Shown here: piece by piece, positions 1 to 8,088 of the stretch | Layout: the number at the start of each line of letters is the position of its first letter | How positions within the stretch are numbered: the stretch's first letter is position 1 | DNA from: Nocardia sp. | Lineage (GTDB): Bacteria; Actinomycetota; Actinomycetes; Mycobacteriales; Mycobacteriaceae | Direction: 5' to 3' | NCBI RefSeq assembly: GCF_025465275.1 | Contig: NZ_JAODNK010000002.1 | Coordinates: forward strand, 34,065-98,064 | Length of the DNA: 64,000 nucleotides | Made by a program: the position numbers and the translations under genes | The notes under the pieces: model-generated | Database searches by the model: none | Seen by the model: only the letters and a program-made list of their open reading frames with translations | What the model was told of the DNA's origin: nothing

Positions 1-70
1 ATAATGCCGCAATCGGATACCTGTTCACGTCCGATTCGAGTCTTGTCGCGAGACTGCAATCGTAGTACCG

Positions 71-98
71 TCCGGACACGTGTCCGGCACGTGTCCGG
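71..98. promoter_or_regulatory. Candidate repressor operator upstream of cyp51
   Basis: A perfect 16-bp palindrome, CCGGACACGTGTCCGG, lies at 72-87 and is followed without a gap by a second copy of its right half, so CACGTGTCCGG occurs twice in tandem (77-87 and 88-98). The site ends 25 bp before the cyp51 start. Perfect dyads in this position are typical of TetR-type repressor sites (known). No TetR gene adjoins it, and the MarR gene at 2810 has a different operator, so the binding protein is unknown. It does not match the KstR motif. Confidence 0.6.
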
Positions 99-123
99 GC
101 AGCTATTCCGGGAAGGACTTCCA

Positions 124-1473
124 ATGACACTGGTCAAGCCGCGACGGGTCTCGGGAGGCGAACACGAACACGGCCATCTCGAGGAGTTCCGGACCGATCC
201 GATCGCCCTGATGCATCGTGTCCGCGCCGAATGCGGCGATGTCGGAGCCTTCGAGCTCGCGGGGCGCGATGTGATCATGCTGTCCGGCGCTCAGGCCAAT
301 GAGTTCTTCTTCCGCTCCGGCGACGAGGACCTCGACCAGAGCGCGGCCTACCCGTTCATGAAGCCGATTTTCGGCGAGGGCGTGGTGTTCGACGCCAGTC
401 CGGAACGCCGTCGCGAAATGCTGCACAATCAGGCGCTGCGCGCGGACTACATGCGCGGGCATGCCGCCACCATCGCGCACGAGGTGGACCGGATGGCCGC
501 CCGCCTGGACGACGAGGGCGAGATCGATCTGCTCGATTTCTTCGCCGAGCTGACCATCTACACCTCGTCCGCCTGCCTGATCGGCGTGAAGTTCCGCAAT
601 CAACTCGACGGGCGGTTCGCGCACCTCTACCACGAACTCGAGCAGGGCACCGATGCCCTCGCCTACGTGGATCCGTACGCACCGATCGACAGCTTCCGGC
701 GACGCGACGAGGCGCGCGTCCAGCTGGTCGAACTGGTGCAGGACATCATGATTCAGCGCGAGGCCACGCCCGCCGGCAAGGACGACCGCGATATGCTCGA
801 CATCCTGATCTCGGTCAAGGATGAGCACGGCGGACCGCGATTCTCGGCCAGCGAGATCACCGGGATGTTCATCTCCATGATGTTCGCCGGGCACCACACC
901 ACCTCCGGCACCGCGGCATGGACGGTCATCGAACTGCTGCGGCATCCGGAGCTGCTGCAGACCGTCATCGCCGAATTGGACGAGCTGTACGCGGACGGCT
1001 CCGACGTCAGTCACAATGCGCTGCGCCAGATTCCGAATCTGGAGGCGACGCTGAAGGAGACGCTGCGGCTGCATCCGCCGCTCATCATTCTGATGCGGGT
1101 GGCGCGCGACGAGTTCGAGGTGTGCGGAAACCGGATTGCCCCGGGCGATCTCGTGGCCGCGACCCCGGCCATCTCCAATCGGATTCCGGAGGACTTCCCG
1201 AATCCCGATGCCTTCGATCCGGACCGCTACCTGGATCCGCGCCAGGAGGACATTCTCAACCGCTGGACCTGGATTCCCTTCGGCGCCGGACGGCATCGCT
1301 GCGTCGGGGCCGCGTTCGCGCTCATGCAGCTGAAGGCGATCTTCTCGATTCTGCTGCGGGACTGGGAATTCGAGATGGTGCAGCCGTCGGATACCTACCG
1401 CAATGATCATTCCAAGATGGTGGTGCAGCTGCAGCAGCCGTGCCGTGTCCGCTACCGCCGCCGCCAGCGGTGA
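124..1473 (+). CDS. cyp51: Cytochrome P450 CYP51, sterol 14-alpha-demethylase family
   Basis: A 449-residue P450 that closely follows the mycobacterial CYP51 sequence along its whole length as I remember it. Seen: the CYP51 I-helix signature MFAGHHTTSGTA, the ExxR motif in LKETLRLHPP, and the heme loop FGAGRHRCVGA with ligand Cys393. The frame is open further upstream, but ATG 124 is chosen because GGAAGGA precedes it and family similarity begins there. Known: the family removes the 14-alpha-methyl group of sterols; the physiological substrate in actinomycetes is uncertain. Only 38 bp separates it from the next P450, so the two probably share a transcript. The ferredoxin gene that often accompanies actinobacterial cyp51 is absent. 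Confidence 0.95.
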   Translation: MTLVKPRRVSGGEHEHGHLEEFRTDPIALMHRVRAECGDVGAFELAGRDVIMLSGAQANEFFFRSGDEDLDQSAAYPFMKPIFGEGVVFDASPERRREMLHNQALRADYMRGHAATIAHEVDRMAARLDDEGEIDLLDFFAELTIYTSSACLIGVKFRNQLDGRFAHLYHELEQGTDALAYVDPYAPIDSFRRRDEARVQLVELVQDIMIQREATPAGKDDRDMLDILISVKDEHGGPRFSASEITGMFISMMFAGHHTTSGTAAWTVIELLRHPELLQTVIAELDELYADGSDVSHNALRQIPNLEATLKETLRLHPPLIILMRVARDEFEVCGNRIAPGDLVAATPAISNRIPEDFPNPDAFDPDRYLDPRQEDILNRWTWIPFGAGRHRCVGAAFALMQLKAIFSILLRDWEFEMVQPSDTYRNDHSKMVVQLQQPCRVRYRRRQR

Positions 1474-1511
1474 CTCCGGACCACAACGACGTGACTTTCC
1501 AGGAGGCAGCT

Positions 1512-2750
1512 GTGCCGTCCATGCCCGCCGGATTCGACTTCACCAATCCGGCACTGTGGGAAACCCGTAATCCGGTAACGGAATTCGCTGAATTACGCCG
1601 CACGGCCCCGGTGTGGTGGAACGCGCAATCGGACGAGACCTCCGGCGGCTTCCGCGACGGCGGTTACTGGGTGGTGAGCAAGCTCGAGGACATCAAGGAG
1701 ATCTCCCGCAAACCGGAGCTCTTCTCCTCACAGCAGAAGGGCTCCATCATCCGGCTGCCCGGCGAGGTCACGCCCGAGCAGATCGAACTCACCGGCGCCC
1801 TGCTGGTGAATATGGATCCGCCCAAGCACACCAAGACCCGCCGCATCATCTCGAAAGGCTTCAGCCCCCGCGCGATCGAGGGGCTGCGCGCGGCGCTGAC
1901 GGAGCGCGCGGCGGCCGTCGTGCACGCCGCCAAACAGCAGGGCAGCGGCGATTTTGTCGAACAGGTGGCCTGCGAGCTGCCGCTGCAGGCCATAGCGGAA
2001 CTGATCGGCGTGCCGCAGGCCGATCGCCGCAAGCTCTTCGACTGGTCCAATCAGATGCTCAACTATGACGACCCGGAATTCGGTGATGCGACGACCACCG
2101 ATTCCTCAACCAATGCCTCGGTCGAAATCCTCGGCTACGCCTGGAATTTGGCGGAGCAGCGGCGCGCCTGCCCGGTGGATGACATCGTCTCGCAGTTGGT
2201 GACCGCCGATCTCGACGGTGAGGCGCTGGGCTCGGACGAGTTCGGCTTCTTCGTCATTCTGCTCGCGGTCGCCGGTAACGAGACCACTCGCAATGCCATC
2301 ACCCACGGCATGAAGGCGTTCATCGACAATCCGGAGCAGTGGGAGCGCTACAAGCGGCAGCGCCCGCGCACCGCACCCGACGAGATCGTGCGCTGGGCTA
2401 CGCCGGTCACCGCCTTCCAGCGCACGGCGACCGCGGATACCGAGGTCGGCGGACAGCTCATCCGCAAGGGTGATCGGGTCGGATTGTTCTACAGCTCAGC
2501 CAATTTCGACGAGGAGGCCTTCGAGGACCCGTTCACCTTCGACGTGTTCCGCGAGGTCAATCCGCACGTCGGATTCGGCGGCACCGGTACGCACTACTGT
2601 GTCGGCGCGAATCTGGCTCGGCTGGAGATCGACCTGATGTTCAATGCCATCGCCGACGTCATGCCCGACCTGTCCCAGGTATCCGAGCCGGAGCGGCTGC
2701 GGTCGGGCTGGATCAATGGGATCAAACGCTGGCAGGTCCGGTACGAGTAG
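1512..2750 (+). CDS. cyp125: Cytochrome P450, CYP125-like steroid C26-hydroxylase
   Basis: A 412-residue P450 with long matches to mycobacterial CYP125, including PGFDFT-like N-terminus, DFVEQVACELPLQAIA, the I-helix stretch LAVAGNETTRNAITHGM, the ExxR equivalent DEIVRWATPVTAFQR and the heme loop FGGTGTHYCVGA (Cys363). GTG 1512 is chosen because AGGAGG at 1501-1506 sits 5 nt before it; ATG 1521 is the alternative. Known: CYP125 oxidises the C26/27 side-chain carbon of cholesterol and cholestenone. Inferred: this copy also acts on a steroid or branched lipid; paralogues with other substrates are common in Nocardia. It is co-directional with cyp51 and lacks its own redox partner. Confidence 0.88.
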   Translation: MPSMPAGFDFTNPALWETRNPVTEFAELRRTAPVWWNAQSDETSGGFRDGGYWVVSKLEDIKEISRKPELFSSQQKGSIIRLPGEVTPEQIELTGALLVNMDPPKHTKTRRIISKGFSPRAIEGLRAALTERAAAVVHAAKQQGSGDFVEQVACELPLQAIAELIGVPQADRRKLFDWSNQMLNYDDPEFGDATTTDSSTNASVEILGYAWNLAEQRRACPVDDIVSQLVTADLDGEALGSDEFGFFVILLAVAGNETTRNAITHGMKAFIDNPEQWERYKRQRPRTAPDEIVRWATPVTAFQRTATADTEVGGQLIRKGDRVGLFYSSANFDEEAFEDPFTFDVFREVNPHVGFGGTGTHYCVGANLARLEIDLMFNAIADVMPDLSQVSEPERLRSGWINGIKRWQVRYE

Positions 2751-2775
2751 CCGCCCTTCGACCATGAGCCGCCTG

Positions 2776-2804
2776 GACAATACCTCTGAAGCAGAGGTAT
2801 TGTC
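2776..2804. promoter_or_regulatory. MarR-type operator, 12-bp inverted repeat
   Basis: Perfect 12-bp arms, GACAATACCTCT (2776-2787) and AGAGGTATTGTC (2793-2804), are separated by 5 nt and end 5 bp before the marR ATG. The AT-rich dyad stands out from the GC-rich surroundings. Its position over the expected promoter and start points to autorepression of the MarR-ABC operon (inference). Confidence 0.75.
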
Positions 2805-2809
2805 GGGTT

Positions 2810-3337
2810 ATGCCAGCTCCTTCCCCTGATGCCGAACCAGGCCTCCGCCCGGTCCAGCACGACGGTGTCGAGCCCGCACAGATGTTCTCCCTGCTGTTCG
2901 GCGCGATGGGCCGCCTGCGCCGGCAGCTCGGCAGGATCGCCGGGCGGTCGTTCGACGGGCCCGACCTCTCCGCCGCACAGGCGGAATTCCTGCGCCTGGT
3001 CGGCCGCCAGCCCGGCGTTTCCGTGAAGGCTGCGGCGGCCGAACTGGGTTTGGCCGCCAATAGCGTGTCCACCTTTGTCACCGCCCTGGTCAAGGCCGGA
3101 CTTGTGGTGCGCGAACCCGATCTGCTCGATCGCCGGATGATGCGCCTGTCACTGACCGCCGATGCCCAGCAGCTCGCCGACAGCACCCGGCTGCGCAGGC
3201 AGGAACTGGTCTCGTGGGCCGTCGATCAATTGACCGCCGACCAGCGCGCCGATCTGCGACGCGGCCTGGATGTCATAACCACGCTGACCGATCTGCTCCA
3301 TGAGCACGAGCAGCGGGAGAAGGGCGAAACTCGATGA
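2810..3337 (+). CDS. MarR family transcriptional regulator
   Basis: A 175-residue winged-helix protein. Seen: the recognition region VKAAAAELGLAANSVSTFVTALVKAGLVVREPDLLDRR is split here as helix AANSVSTFVTALVKAGLV followed by the wing DLLDRRMMRLSLT, characteristic of MarR proteins. There is no clear Shine-Dalgarno before ATG 2810, which lies 5 bp after the operator, so a leaderless transcript is possible. The stop overlaps the start of the ABC ATPase gene (ATGA). Inferred role: ligand-released repressor of the efflux pump encoded by the next two genes. Confidence 0.9.
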   Translation: MPAPSPDAEPGLRPVQHDGVEPAQMFSLLFGAMGRLRRQLGRIAGRSFDGPDLSAAQAEFLRLVGRQPGVSVKAAAAELGLAANSVSTFVTALVKAGLVVREPDLLDRRMMRLSLTADAQQLADSTRLRRQELVSWAVDQLTADQRADLRRGLDVITTLTDLLHEHEQREKGETR

Positions 3338-4149
3338 ATCCATCGCCACCTGCCGTCGAATGCCGCGATCTCACGCACCGCTACGGCGCGAATACCGTGG
3401 TCGACAGCCTGAACCTGACCATCGACCGGGGCGAGATCTTCGGCCTGCTCGGTCCCAACGGCGCGGGCAAGTCCACCACGATCCGGCTCATCAATACGCT
3501 GATTCCGGTGCAGCACGGCACCGTTCGGGTGCTCGGACTCGATGTCACCAAACAGGCCACCGATGTCCGCTACAACCTCGGCTATGTGCCGCAACAACTC
3601 TCGATCGAGGCCGGACTCACCGCCCGGCAGAACGTGACCTGGTTCGCGCGACTGTTCGATGTGCCGCGCCGCGAACGCACGGAACGGGTCGATGAGGCGC
3701 TCGAGGCAATGCATCTGCTCGATGTCGCCGAACAGATGGCAGGCACCTTCTCCGGCGGCATGATTCGCCGTCTCGAGCTGGCGCAGGCGCTGGTGAACCG
3801 GCCCGCGATTCTGGTGCTCGACGAGCCGACCGTGGGCCTGGATCCGATCGCCCGCGACAGCGTGTGGGAGCGGGTCGCGGAAATGCGGCGGGCCTACGGC
3901 ATGACGGTGCTGCTCACCACGCACTACATGATCGAGGCCGATGAACTGTGCGACCGAGTTGCCTTGCTGCACAAGGGTGTACTGCGAGCCGTCGGCTCAC
4001 CGACCGCGCTGAAGAACGAGATCGGCCCCGCCGCGACTCTCGAAGATGTGTTCCGGCACTACGCCGGCGAAAGTCTCGACGACGACAAGACGGAAGCGGG
4101 GATGCGCAGTGTCCGAACTACTCGCCGTTCAGCCCAACGAATGGGCTGA
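3334..4149 (+). CDS. ABC transporter ATP-binding protein, DrrA/ABC-2 type
   Basis: A 271-residue ABC ATPase. Seen: Walker A GPNGAGKST (40-48), Q-loop in GYVPQQLS, signature FSGGM (139-143), Walker B ILVLDEP (159-165) and switch His197 in TTHYM. The shape fits the DrrA/CcmA group that works with a single-polypeptide ABC-2 permease. Its start overlaps marR by 4 bp and its 3' end overlaps the permease. The last 40 residues beyond the usual fold are polar and may be an artefact of that overlap. Inferred: energises export of a hydrophobic drug or lipid sensed by the MarR protein. Confidence 0.93.
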   Translation: MNPSPPAVECRDLTHRYGANTVVDSLNLTIDRGEIFGLLGPNGAGKSTTIRLINTLIPVQHGTVRVLGLDVTKQATDVRYNLGYVPQQLSIEAGLTARQNVTWFARLFDVPRRERTERVDEALEAMHLLDVAEQMAGTFSGGMIRRLELAQALVNRPAILVLDEPTVGLDPIARDSVWERVAEMRRAYGMTVLLTTHYMIEADELCDRVALLHKGVLRAVGSPTALKNEIGPAATLEDVFRHYAGESLDDDKTEAGMRSVRTTRRSAQRMG

Positions 4150-4942
4150 ACCCACCCGAGCCCCACAGGGCTGGGCCCGCATTCCCGCGCTGATCTCTCG
4201 CATCGGGACCTTCGCCCTGGTCGAGATTCAGAAGCTGCGGCACGATCAGACCGAAATCCTCACCAGGGCAGTACAACCCGTGCTCTGGATGGTGATATTC
4301 GGTTCCACCTTCTCGCGGCTGCGCTCGATTCCGACCGGCAAGGTGCCGTATCTGGATTTCCTGGCGCCCGGCATCATTGCGCAGTCTGCACTGTTCATTT
4401 CGATCTTCTACGGCATTCAGATCATCTGGGATCGTGACGCCGGCATCCTCAATAAGCTGCTGGTGACTCCGACGCCGCGGTCCGCGCTGATCGCCGGAAA
4501 GTGCTTCGCCGCGGGTGTGCGCGCCATTGCGCAGATTGTCGTGGTTGTCATCGTCTCGCTGCTCATGGGTGTCGGGATGACGATGAACCCGCTGCGGATC
4601 GCGGCGACCATACCGGCGGTGTTCCTCGGCACGGCGTTCTTCGCCTGCCTGTCGATGACCATCGCGGGGATCGTGCAGGCCCGGGACCGGCTGATGGGCA
4701 TCGGCCAAGCCATCACGATGCCACTGTTTTTCGCGTCCAATGCGCTCTATCCGATCGATCTGATGCCCGGGTGGCTTCAGGTGATCAGTCGCATCAATCC
4801 ACTCAGTTATGAAGTCGACGCACTCCGCGGCCTACTGGTAGGCACCCCCGCCAATCTGTGGCTCGACTTCCTGGTCCTCACCGGTGCGGCCATCCTCGGC
4901 GTCATCTCGGCATCGTCCTTGCTCGGCCGATTGGTCCGCTAG
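4109..4942 (+). CDS. ABC-2 type permease, DrrB-like
   Basis: A 277-residue membrane protein with about six hydrophobic segments in the ABC-2 pattern, including LDFLAPGIIAQSALF and the late segment ITMPLFFASNALYPIDLMP, followed by the family-typical loop INPLSYEVDALRGLLVG. The frame is open from 4046, but GTG 4109 is preferred because GCGGGGA precedes it and the hydrophilic N-terminus then has a normal length. It overlaps the ATPase gene by 41 bp. Known: ABC-2 permeases of this type export antibiotics and lipids as a homodimer with their ATPase. It ends 22 bp from the convergent TerD gene. Confidence 0.9.
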   Translation: MSELLAVQPNEWAEPTRAPQGWARIPALISRIGTFALVEIQKLRHDQTEILTRAVQPVLWMVIFGSTFSRLRSIPTGKVPYLDFLAPGIIAQSALFISIFYGIQIIWDRDAGILNKLLVTPTPRSALIAGKCFAAGVRAIAQIVVVVIVSLLMGVGMTMNPLRIAATIPAVFLGTAFFACLSMTIAGIVQARDRLMGIGQAITMPLFFASNALYPIDLMPGWLQVISRINPLSYEVDALRGLLVGTPANLWLDFLVLTGAAILGVISASSLLGRLVR

Positions 4943-4964
4943 GTACGGGCAAGTTCCGCAGCGC

Positions 4965-6302
4965 TCAGTCGACTACCCACCGGCCCAGCTGCGGCACCGC
5001 CTCGCCCGGATGTTTGGCCTGGAAGCCGTCGCCGAGCGCCTGCATCTTCCAATCGCCGTCGGCCCGGTACAGCTTGGCCATGGCCAAGGCGGTGAAAGCC
5101 ATACCGCCGGAGAGCGTGAAGCGCGCCAGCTCGGTGCCGGTGGTGCCATCCACCAAGCGGCAGAAGGCATTCCGCACCTGTTCGAAGGTGTGCCCCTGGT
5201 AGGACGTCACGACGAACAGCAGCGTGTCGACGCGCGGCGATACCCGGGTGAGGTCGACCTGGATCACCTCGTCGTCACCCTGGCCGCCGCCGACCAGATT
5301 GTCGCCCTGGTGCCGGATCGAGCCGTCCTTGGAAGTCAGCTGCCCGTAGTAGGCGACATCAACAAGATTGCGGCCCGCGAACATGGCGACCCAGGCGTCG
5401 AGATCGATATCGACGGCACGGCTGCCGAAGAAGCCCTTCTTGACCGGATCCCAGCCCAAACCCATTCGCACAGCGGTCAATGCGACGCCGCCGTCCTTGC
5501 GGAGGGTGACACGCTGCCCCTTCGCCAGGCTGACCGGACGGTCCTTGGACAGGCTGACCTCGCCCGAGGAGTGCGGGGCCGGGGGTGGAGGCGGGGTTGC
5601 CCAAGATTGAGGGGCGGGCGGAGCAGCGGGATAGGAGGCTGCCGGCGGGGCGATCGGCGGCCGCGAGGGGACAAAAGGCGGCGGGGGCGGAGCAACGGGG
5701 GACTGTGTCGGGGCAACGGGCGACTGGGGCGGAGCAGCGGGCGGCAGCGGTGCGGGCGGAGGCTGCGTGGGATACGGCGACGCGGCGGGCATGCTCGTGC
5801 GCGGCGCATCGTCCACTGACACACCATGATCGGTGACCAGCGCCGCGAATCCGCCCGCATACCCCTGCCCGACCGCACGCACCTTCCAGCTGCCCTGACG
5901 GCGGTACAACTCGACGGCGACCACAATCGACTCAGCGCTCAAATCAGCGATCTGATACTCGTACAACCGATTCCCGGCCGCATCCGAGACGATCGCGGTC
6001 GGCGGAGCGATCTGCCCGAAATTGCTACCCGCATTCTCGAGGGTGATCACCGCTCGAATCTGCGCGATCTCGGCGGGGACCTGCACGAACGACACCGCCA
6101 CGGAAGGCGGTTGCCCGGGTTGCAACCGCACCCCCGGACCCGAAGGCTGGTTGTAGAACACGAAATCCGCGTCCGAACGCACCTTGCCCTGCTCGGTCAC
6201 CAGCAGTGCGGACAACTCCGCAGGCGCCGCGACCTGTACGGATACCACGACATCATGGGCAGTCAGCGCCGCGTTCTGCCCCTTCACCAGTGTCGCCACC
6301 AC
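4965..6302 (-). CDS. TerD family protein with two TerD domains and a Pro-rich linker
   Basis: About 445 residues. Seen: an N-terminal TerD-like domain (about 1-165, with DADFVFYNQ and FGQIAPPTA), a linker of roughly 90 residues made mostly of Pro, Ala, Ser and Gln, and a C-terminal TerD domain with the better-conserved motifs GLGWDPVK and DIDLDAWVAMF and the acidic DNLVGGGQGDDE loop. GTG 6302 is preferred because GAGGGG lies 5 nt upstream; GTG 6308 would overlap it. Known: TerD domains bind calcium and belong to tellurium and stress-response (ter) systems. No other ter gene is nearby, so this is an orphan. It is convergent with the ABC permease. Confidence 0.9.
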   Translation of the reverse strand: MVATLVKGQNAALTAHDVVVSVQVAAPAELSALLVTEQGKVRSDADFVFYNQPSGPGVRLQPGQPPSVAVSFVQVPAEIAQIRAVITLENAGSNFGQIAPPTAIVSDAAGNRLYEYQIADLSAESIVVAVELYRRQGSWKVRAVGQGYAGGFAALVTDHGVSVDDAPRTSMPAASPYPTQPPPAPLPPAAPPQSPVAPTQSPVAPPPPPFVPSRPPIAPPAASYPAAPPAPQSWATPPPPPAPHSSGEVSLSKDRPVSLAKGQRVTLRKDGGVALTAVRMGLGWDPVKKGFFGSRAVDIDLDAWVAMFAGRNLVDVAYYGQLTSKDGSIRHQGDNLVGGGQGDDEVIQVDLTRVSPRVDTLLFVVTSYQGHTFEQVRNAFCRLVDGTTGTELARFTLSGGMAFTALAMAKLYRADGDWKMQALGDGFQAKHPGEAVPQLGRWVVD

Positions 6303-6399
6303 ACGCACCCCTCGAGTCGGTAATCCTCCCCCGCCACTCTACGACCGGGCACCGTCGCCGACATGCTTCCCGGGTATCGCGATTGTCGGCTGTGCGAAT

Positions 6400-7329
6400 T
6401 CAGCCGAGGAAGCCGACGAGGGCGTCGACAACCGCCTGCGGCTGCTCTTCCGGGATGTAGTGACCACACTCGGCCACTTCGACCACGCGGACATCACTCC
6501 CCTTGGCGGGCATCAGGTTTCGCAGGTACTCGTAGTTGCTTCGATCCCCGCCCAGCGCCAGAATCGGCGCGGCGACCTTGCCGTAGGCGCGTTCATCGAG
6601 GATGTCCTGATTGAAGGTGCGGTACCAGGCATTACCTGCTCGGATGGCATCCGGCGTCGAGTACGCCTCGGCGTACACGCAGCGCGAGAACTCGTCGATG
6701 CTACCCGGATCAGCGGCCTGCCGACCGAACAACCAGTCCACCAGTAGCCGAATCCTGCCCTCCAGCAATAGCTCCGGCAGCTCCGCGACCTGGTTGAAGG
6801 CGAACCACCACAGATATGAACGGGCGCCGGACTCGATAACCGAGTCGGCATGCTGGTCGGGCTCGGGCAGCAATCCGAAATCCGACCAACCGCCGTCGGG
6901 ATGCGGCACATCGAGCAGGCTGATCTTGTCGGTGGCTTCGGGATAGTTCGCCGCATAGGAGTAGGCGACCATCGCGCCGATATCGTGCCCGGCAATGCTG
7001 ACCGATTCCAGGCCCAATTGCTCGACGAGTTCAAGGATATCGCCGGCCATCGTCTTCTTGTCGTACCCGTCGGAAGGCTTGCCGGACCCGCCCATCCCGC
7101 GCAGGTCCACCGCGATCACCCGGTACCGCTCGGCCAGGGCAGGCATCACCTTGTGCCACTGCCACCAGGTCTGCGGCCAGCCGCCCAGCAGGAGTAGCGG
7201 CCGCCCGATCCCGCCCTCGACATAGTGCAACCGCGTTCCGTTGACGTCTGCGTATCGGCTGACGAACTCGCCTTCCAGTGAGTCGGCCAGCGCCGCGTCG
7301 GACAGGGCTTCGGTCGTGGTGGTGTTCAT
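6400..7329 (-). CDS. Alpha/beta hydrolase, epoxide hydrolase-like
   Basis: A 309-residue alpha/beta hydrolase. Seen: nucleophile elbow AGHDIGAM with Asp116, the usual nucleophile of epoxide hydrolases and haloalkane dehalogenases; VDLRGMGGSGKP after strand 4; and a late His in ECGHYIPEEQP. The oxyanion-loop motif, normally HGxP, reads GGWP (49-52), so the conserved His is replaced by Gly. Inferred: an epoxide or ester hydrolase, possibly with altered activity. It is divergent from the ArsR gene, and the three operators between them suggest that ArsR controls both. Confidence 0.85.
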   Translation of the reverse strand: MNTTTTEALSDAALADSLEGEFVSRYADVNGTRLHYVEGGIGRPLLLLGGWPQTWWQWHKVMPALAERYRVIAVDLRGMGGSGKPSDGYDKKTMAGDILELVEQLGLESVSIAGHDIGAMVAYSYAANYPEATDKISLLDVPHPDGGWSDFGLLPEPDQHADSVIESGARSYLWWFAFNQVAELPELLLEGRIRLLVDWLFGRQAADPGSIDEFSRCVYAEAYSTPDAIRAGNAWYRTFNQDILDERAYGKVAAPILALGGDRSNYEYLRNLMPAKGSDVRVVEVAECGHYIPEEQPQAVVDALVGFLG

Positions 7330-7354
7330 ACGTCCCTCGCTATATCGCCGAGTA

Positions 7355-7437
7355 GTACGAACATCTCGTACTATTACTGTACGAGATGTTCGTACAGTGA
7401 GCGAGTCCCGTCAAGTGTCAGTACGAAATACCCGTAC
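7355..7437. promoter_or_regulatory. Three ArsR-type operator copies in a divergent promoter
   Basis: Three 17-bp dyads with GTACGA-type left ends and CGTAC right ends: GTACGAACATCTCGTAC (7355-7371), its exact reverse complement GTACGAGATGTTCGTAC (7379-7395), and the looser GTACGAAATACCCGTAC (7421-7437). The first two are 24 bp apart and so on the same helix face within about two turns. They fill the space between the hydrolase and arsR starts. Inferred: cooperative binding sites of the ArsR protein controlling both genes. Confidence 0.75.
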
Positions 7438-7448
7438 AGTGAGGATCC

Positions 7449-7817
7449 GTGGACGACCTACCCCACCCCGCGACCGACGAGATCCAACTCGTCAATGTGT
7501 TCGCCGCCCTCGGCCACCCGGTCCGCCTCGAAATCATCCGAGCCCTGACCTCCGGCGAGGAGCGCTTCTGCGGCGAAATCCTGCCCGACGAGCCGAAATC
7601 CAGCATGACCCACCACTGGCGCGCCCTCCGCGAAAGCGGCCTCATCCATCAGCGCCGCGAAGGCCGGAAGTTCTACCTGACGCTCCGCCGCGACGACCTC
7701 GAATCCCGGTTTCCGGGGTTGATCGACATCGCCCTCGCCGACGTCACGTCGACGAGATCGGGTTCGCCTGCGCCACAAGTTGTTCGAAAGCGTCCAGCAC
7801 CTCGACGTACGCAGTAG
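7449..7817 (+). CDS. ArsR family transcriptional regulator
   Basis: A 122-residue winged-helix regulator. Seen: the start LVNVFAALGHPVRLEIIRAL, typical of ArsR proteins, then a recognition helix region SSMTHHWRALRESGLI and wing REGRKFYLTLRRDDL. GTG 7449 has GAGG 4 nt upstream. One Cys (FCGEILP) is visible, but not the CxC metal site of classical ArsR, so a metal ligand is not supported. The last 24 codons overlap the convergent gene that ends at 7744, and this tail is basic and low in conservation. Confidence 0.85.
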   Translation: MDDLPHPATDEIQLVNVFAALGHPVRLEIIRALTSGEERFCGEILPDEPKSSMTHHWRALRESGLIHQRREGRKFYLTLRRDDLESRFPGLIDIALADVTSTRSGSPAPQVVRKRPAPRRTQ

Positions 7818-8088
7818 GCACGTCGATGCGCATCACCGTTTCGGAGCCGTCCTCGGTGAAGGCGAAGGTGAAGAACGAGCAGCAGCCGCTCTCTCGTGCG
7901 GCCAAGTCCCGGGCGGTGGAATCGGCGCCGGCAGCTAGTGCGAGATCCAGTCTGGTTGGTGCCGTACGTGTGGCTGCTTGGACTGACTCGGCAAAGAAGG
8001 TCGCGAACTCGGCTACGCGGAACGGCTGCTCTGCCGTCGGCAAGGTGCACGAGTCCGGCACCCAGCCCGCAGGTTCGATATCGATCAT
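7744..8088 (-). CDS. Small conserved protein with an ESGCCSFF motif, function unknown
   Basis: A 114-residue soluble protein starting MIDIEPAGWVPDSCTLP. Seen: a Cys near the start and a paired cysteine motif RESGCCSFFTFAF in the middle, followed by a beta-rich end. I remember similar proteins next to MerR- and ArsR-type regulators in streptomycetes, but no function is established. ATG 8088 is chosen because the similarity pattern begins there, although the Shine-Dalgarno is weak. It is convergent with and overlaps arsR by 74 bp. The vicinal Cys pair would suit thiol, metal or metalloid binding (inference). Confidence 0.7.
   Translation of the reverse strand: MIDIEPAGWVPDSCTLPTAEQPFRVAEFATFFAESVQAATRTAPTRLDLALAAGADSTARDLAARESGCCSFFTFAFTEDGSETVMRIDVPTAYVEVLDAFEQLVAQANPISST

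Noticed and set aside
103..1410. A 435-codon open frame on the minus strand through cyp51
   Set aside because: It is the antisense shadow of a GC-rich P450 gene; no domain is recognisable and the plus frame is a textbook CYP51.
124..2750. A ferredoxin gene expected with cyp51
   Set aside because: Searched for a small Cys-rich 3Fe-4S protein in and around 124-2810 on both strands; none found.
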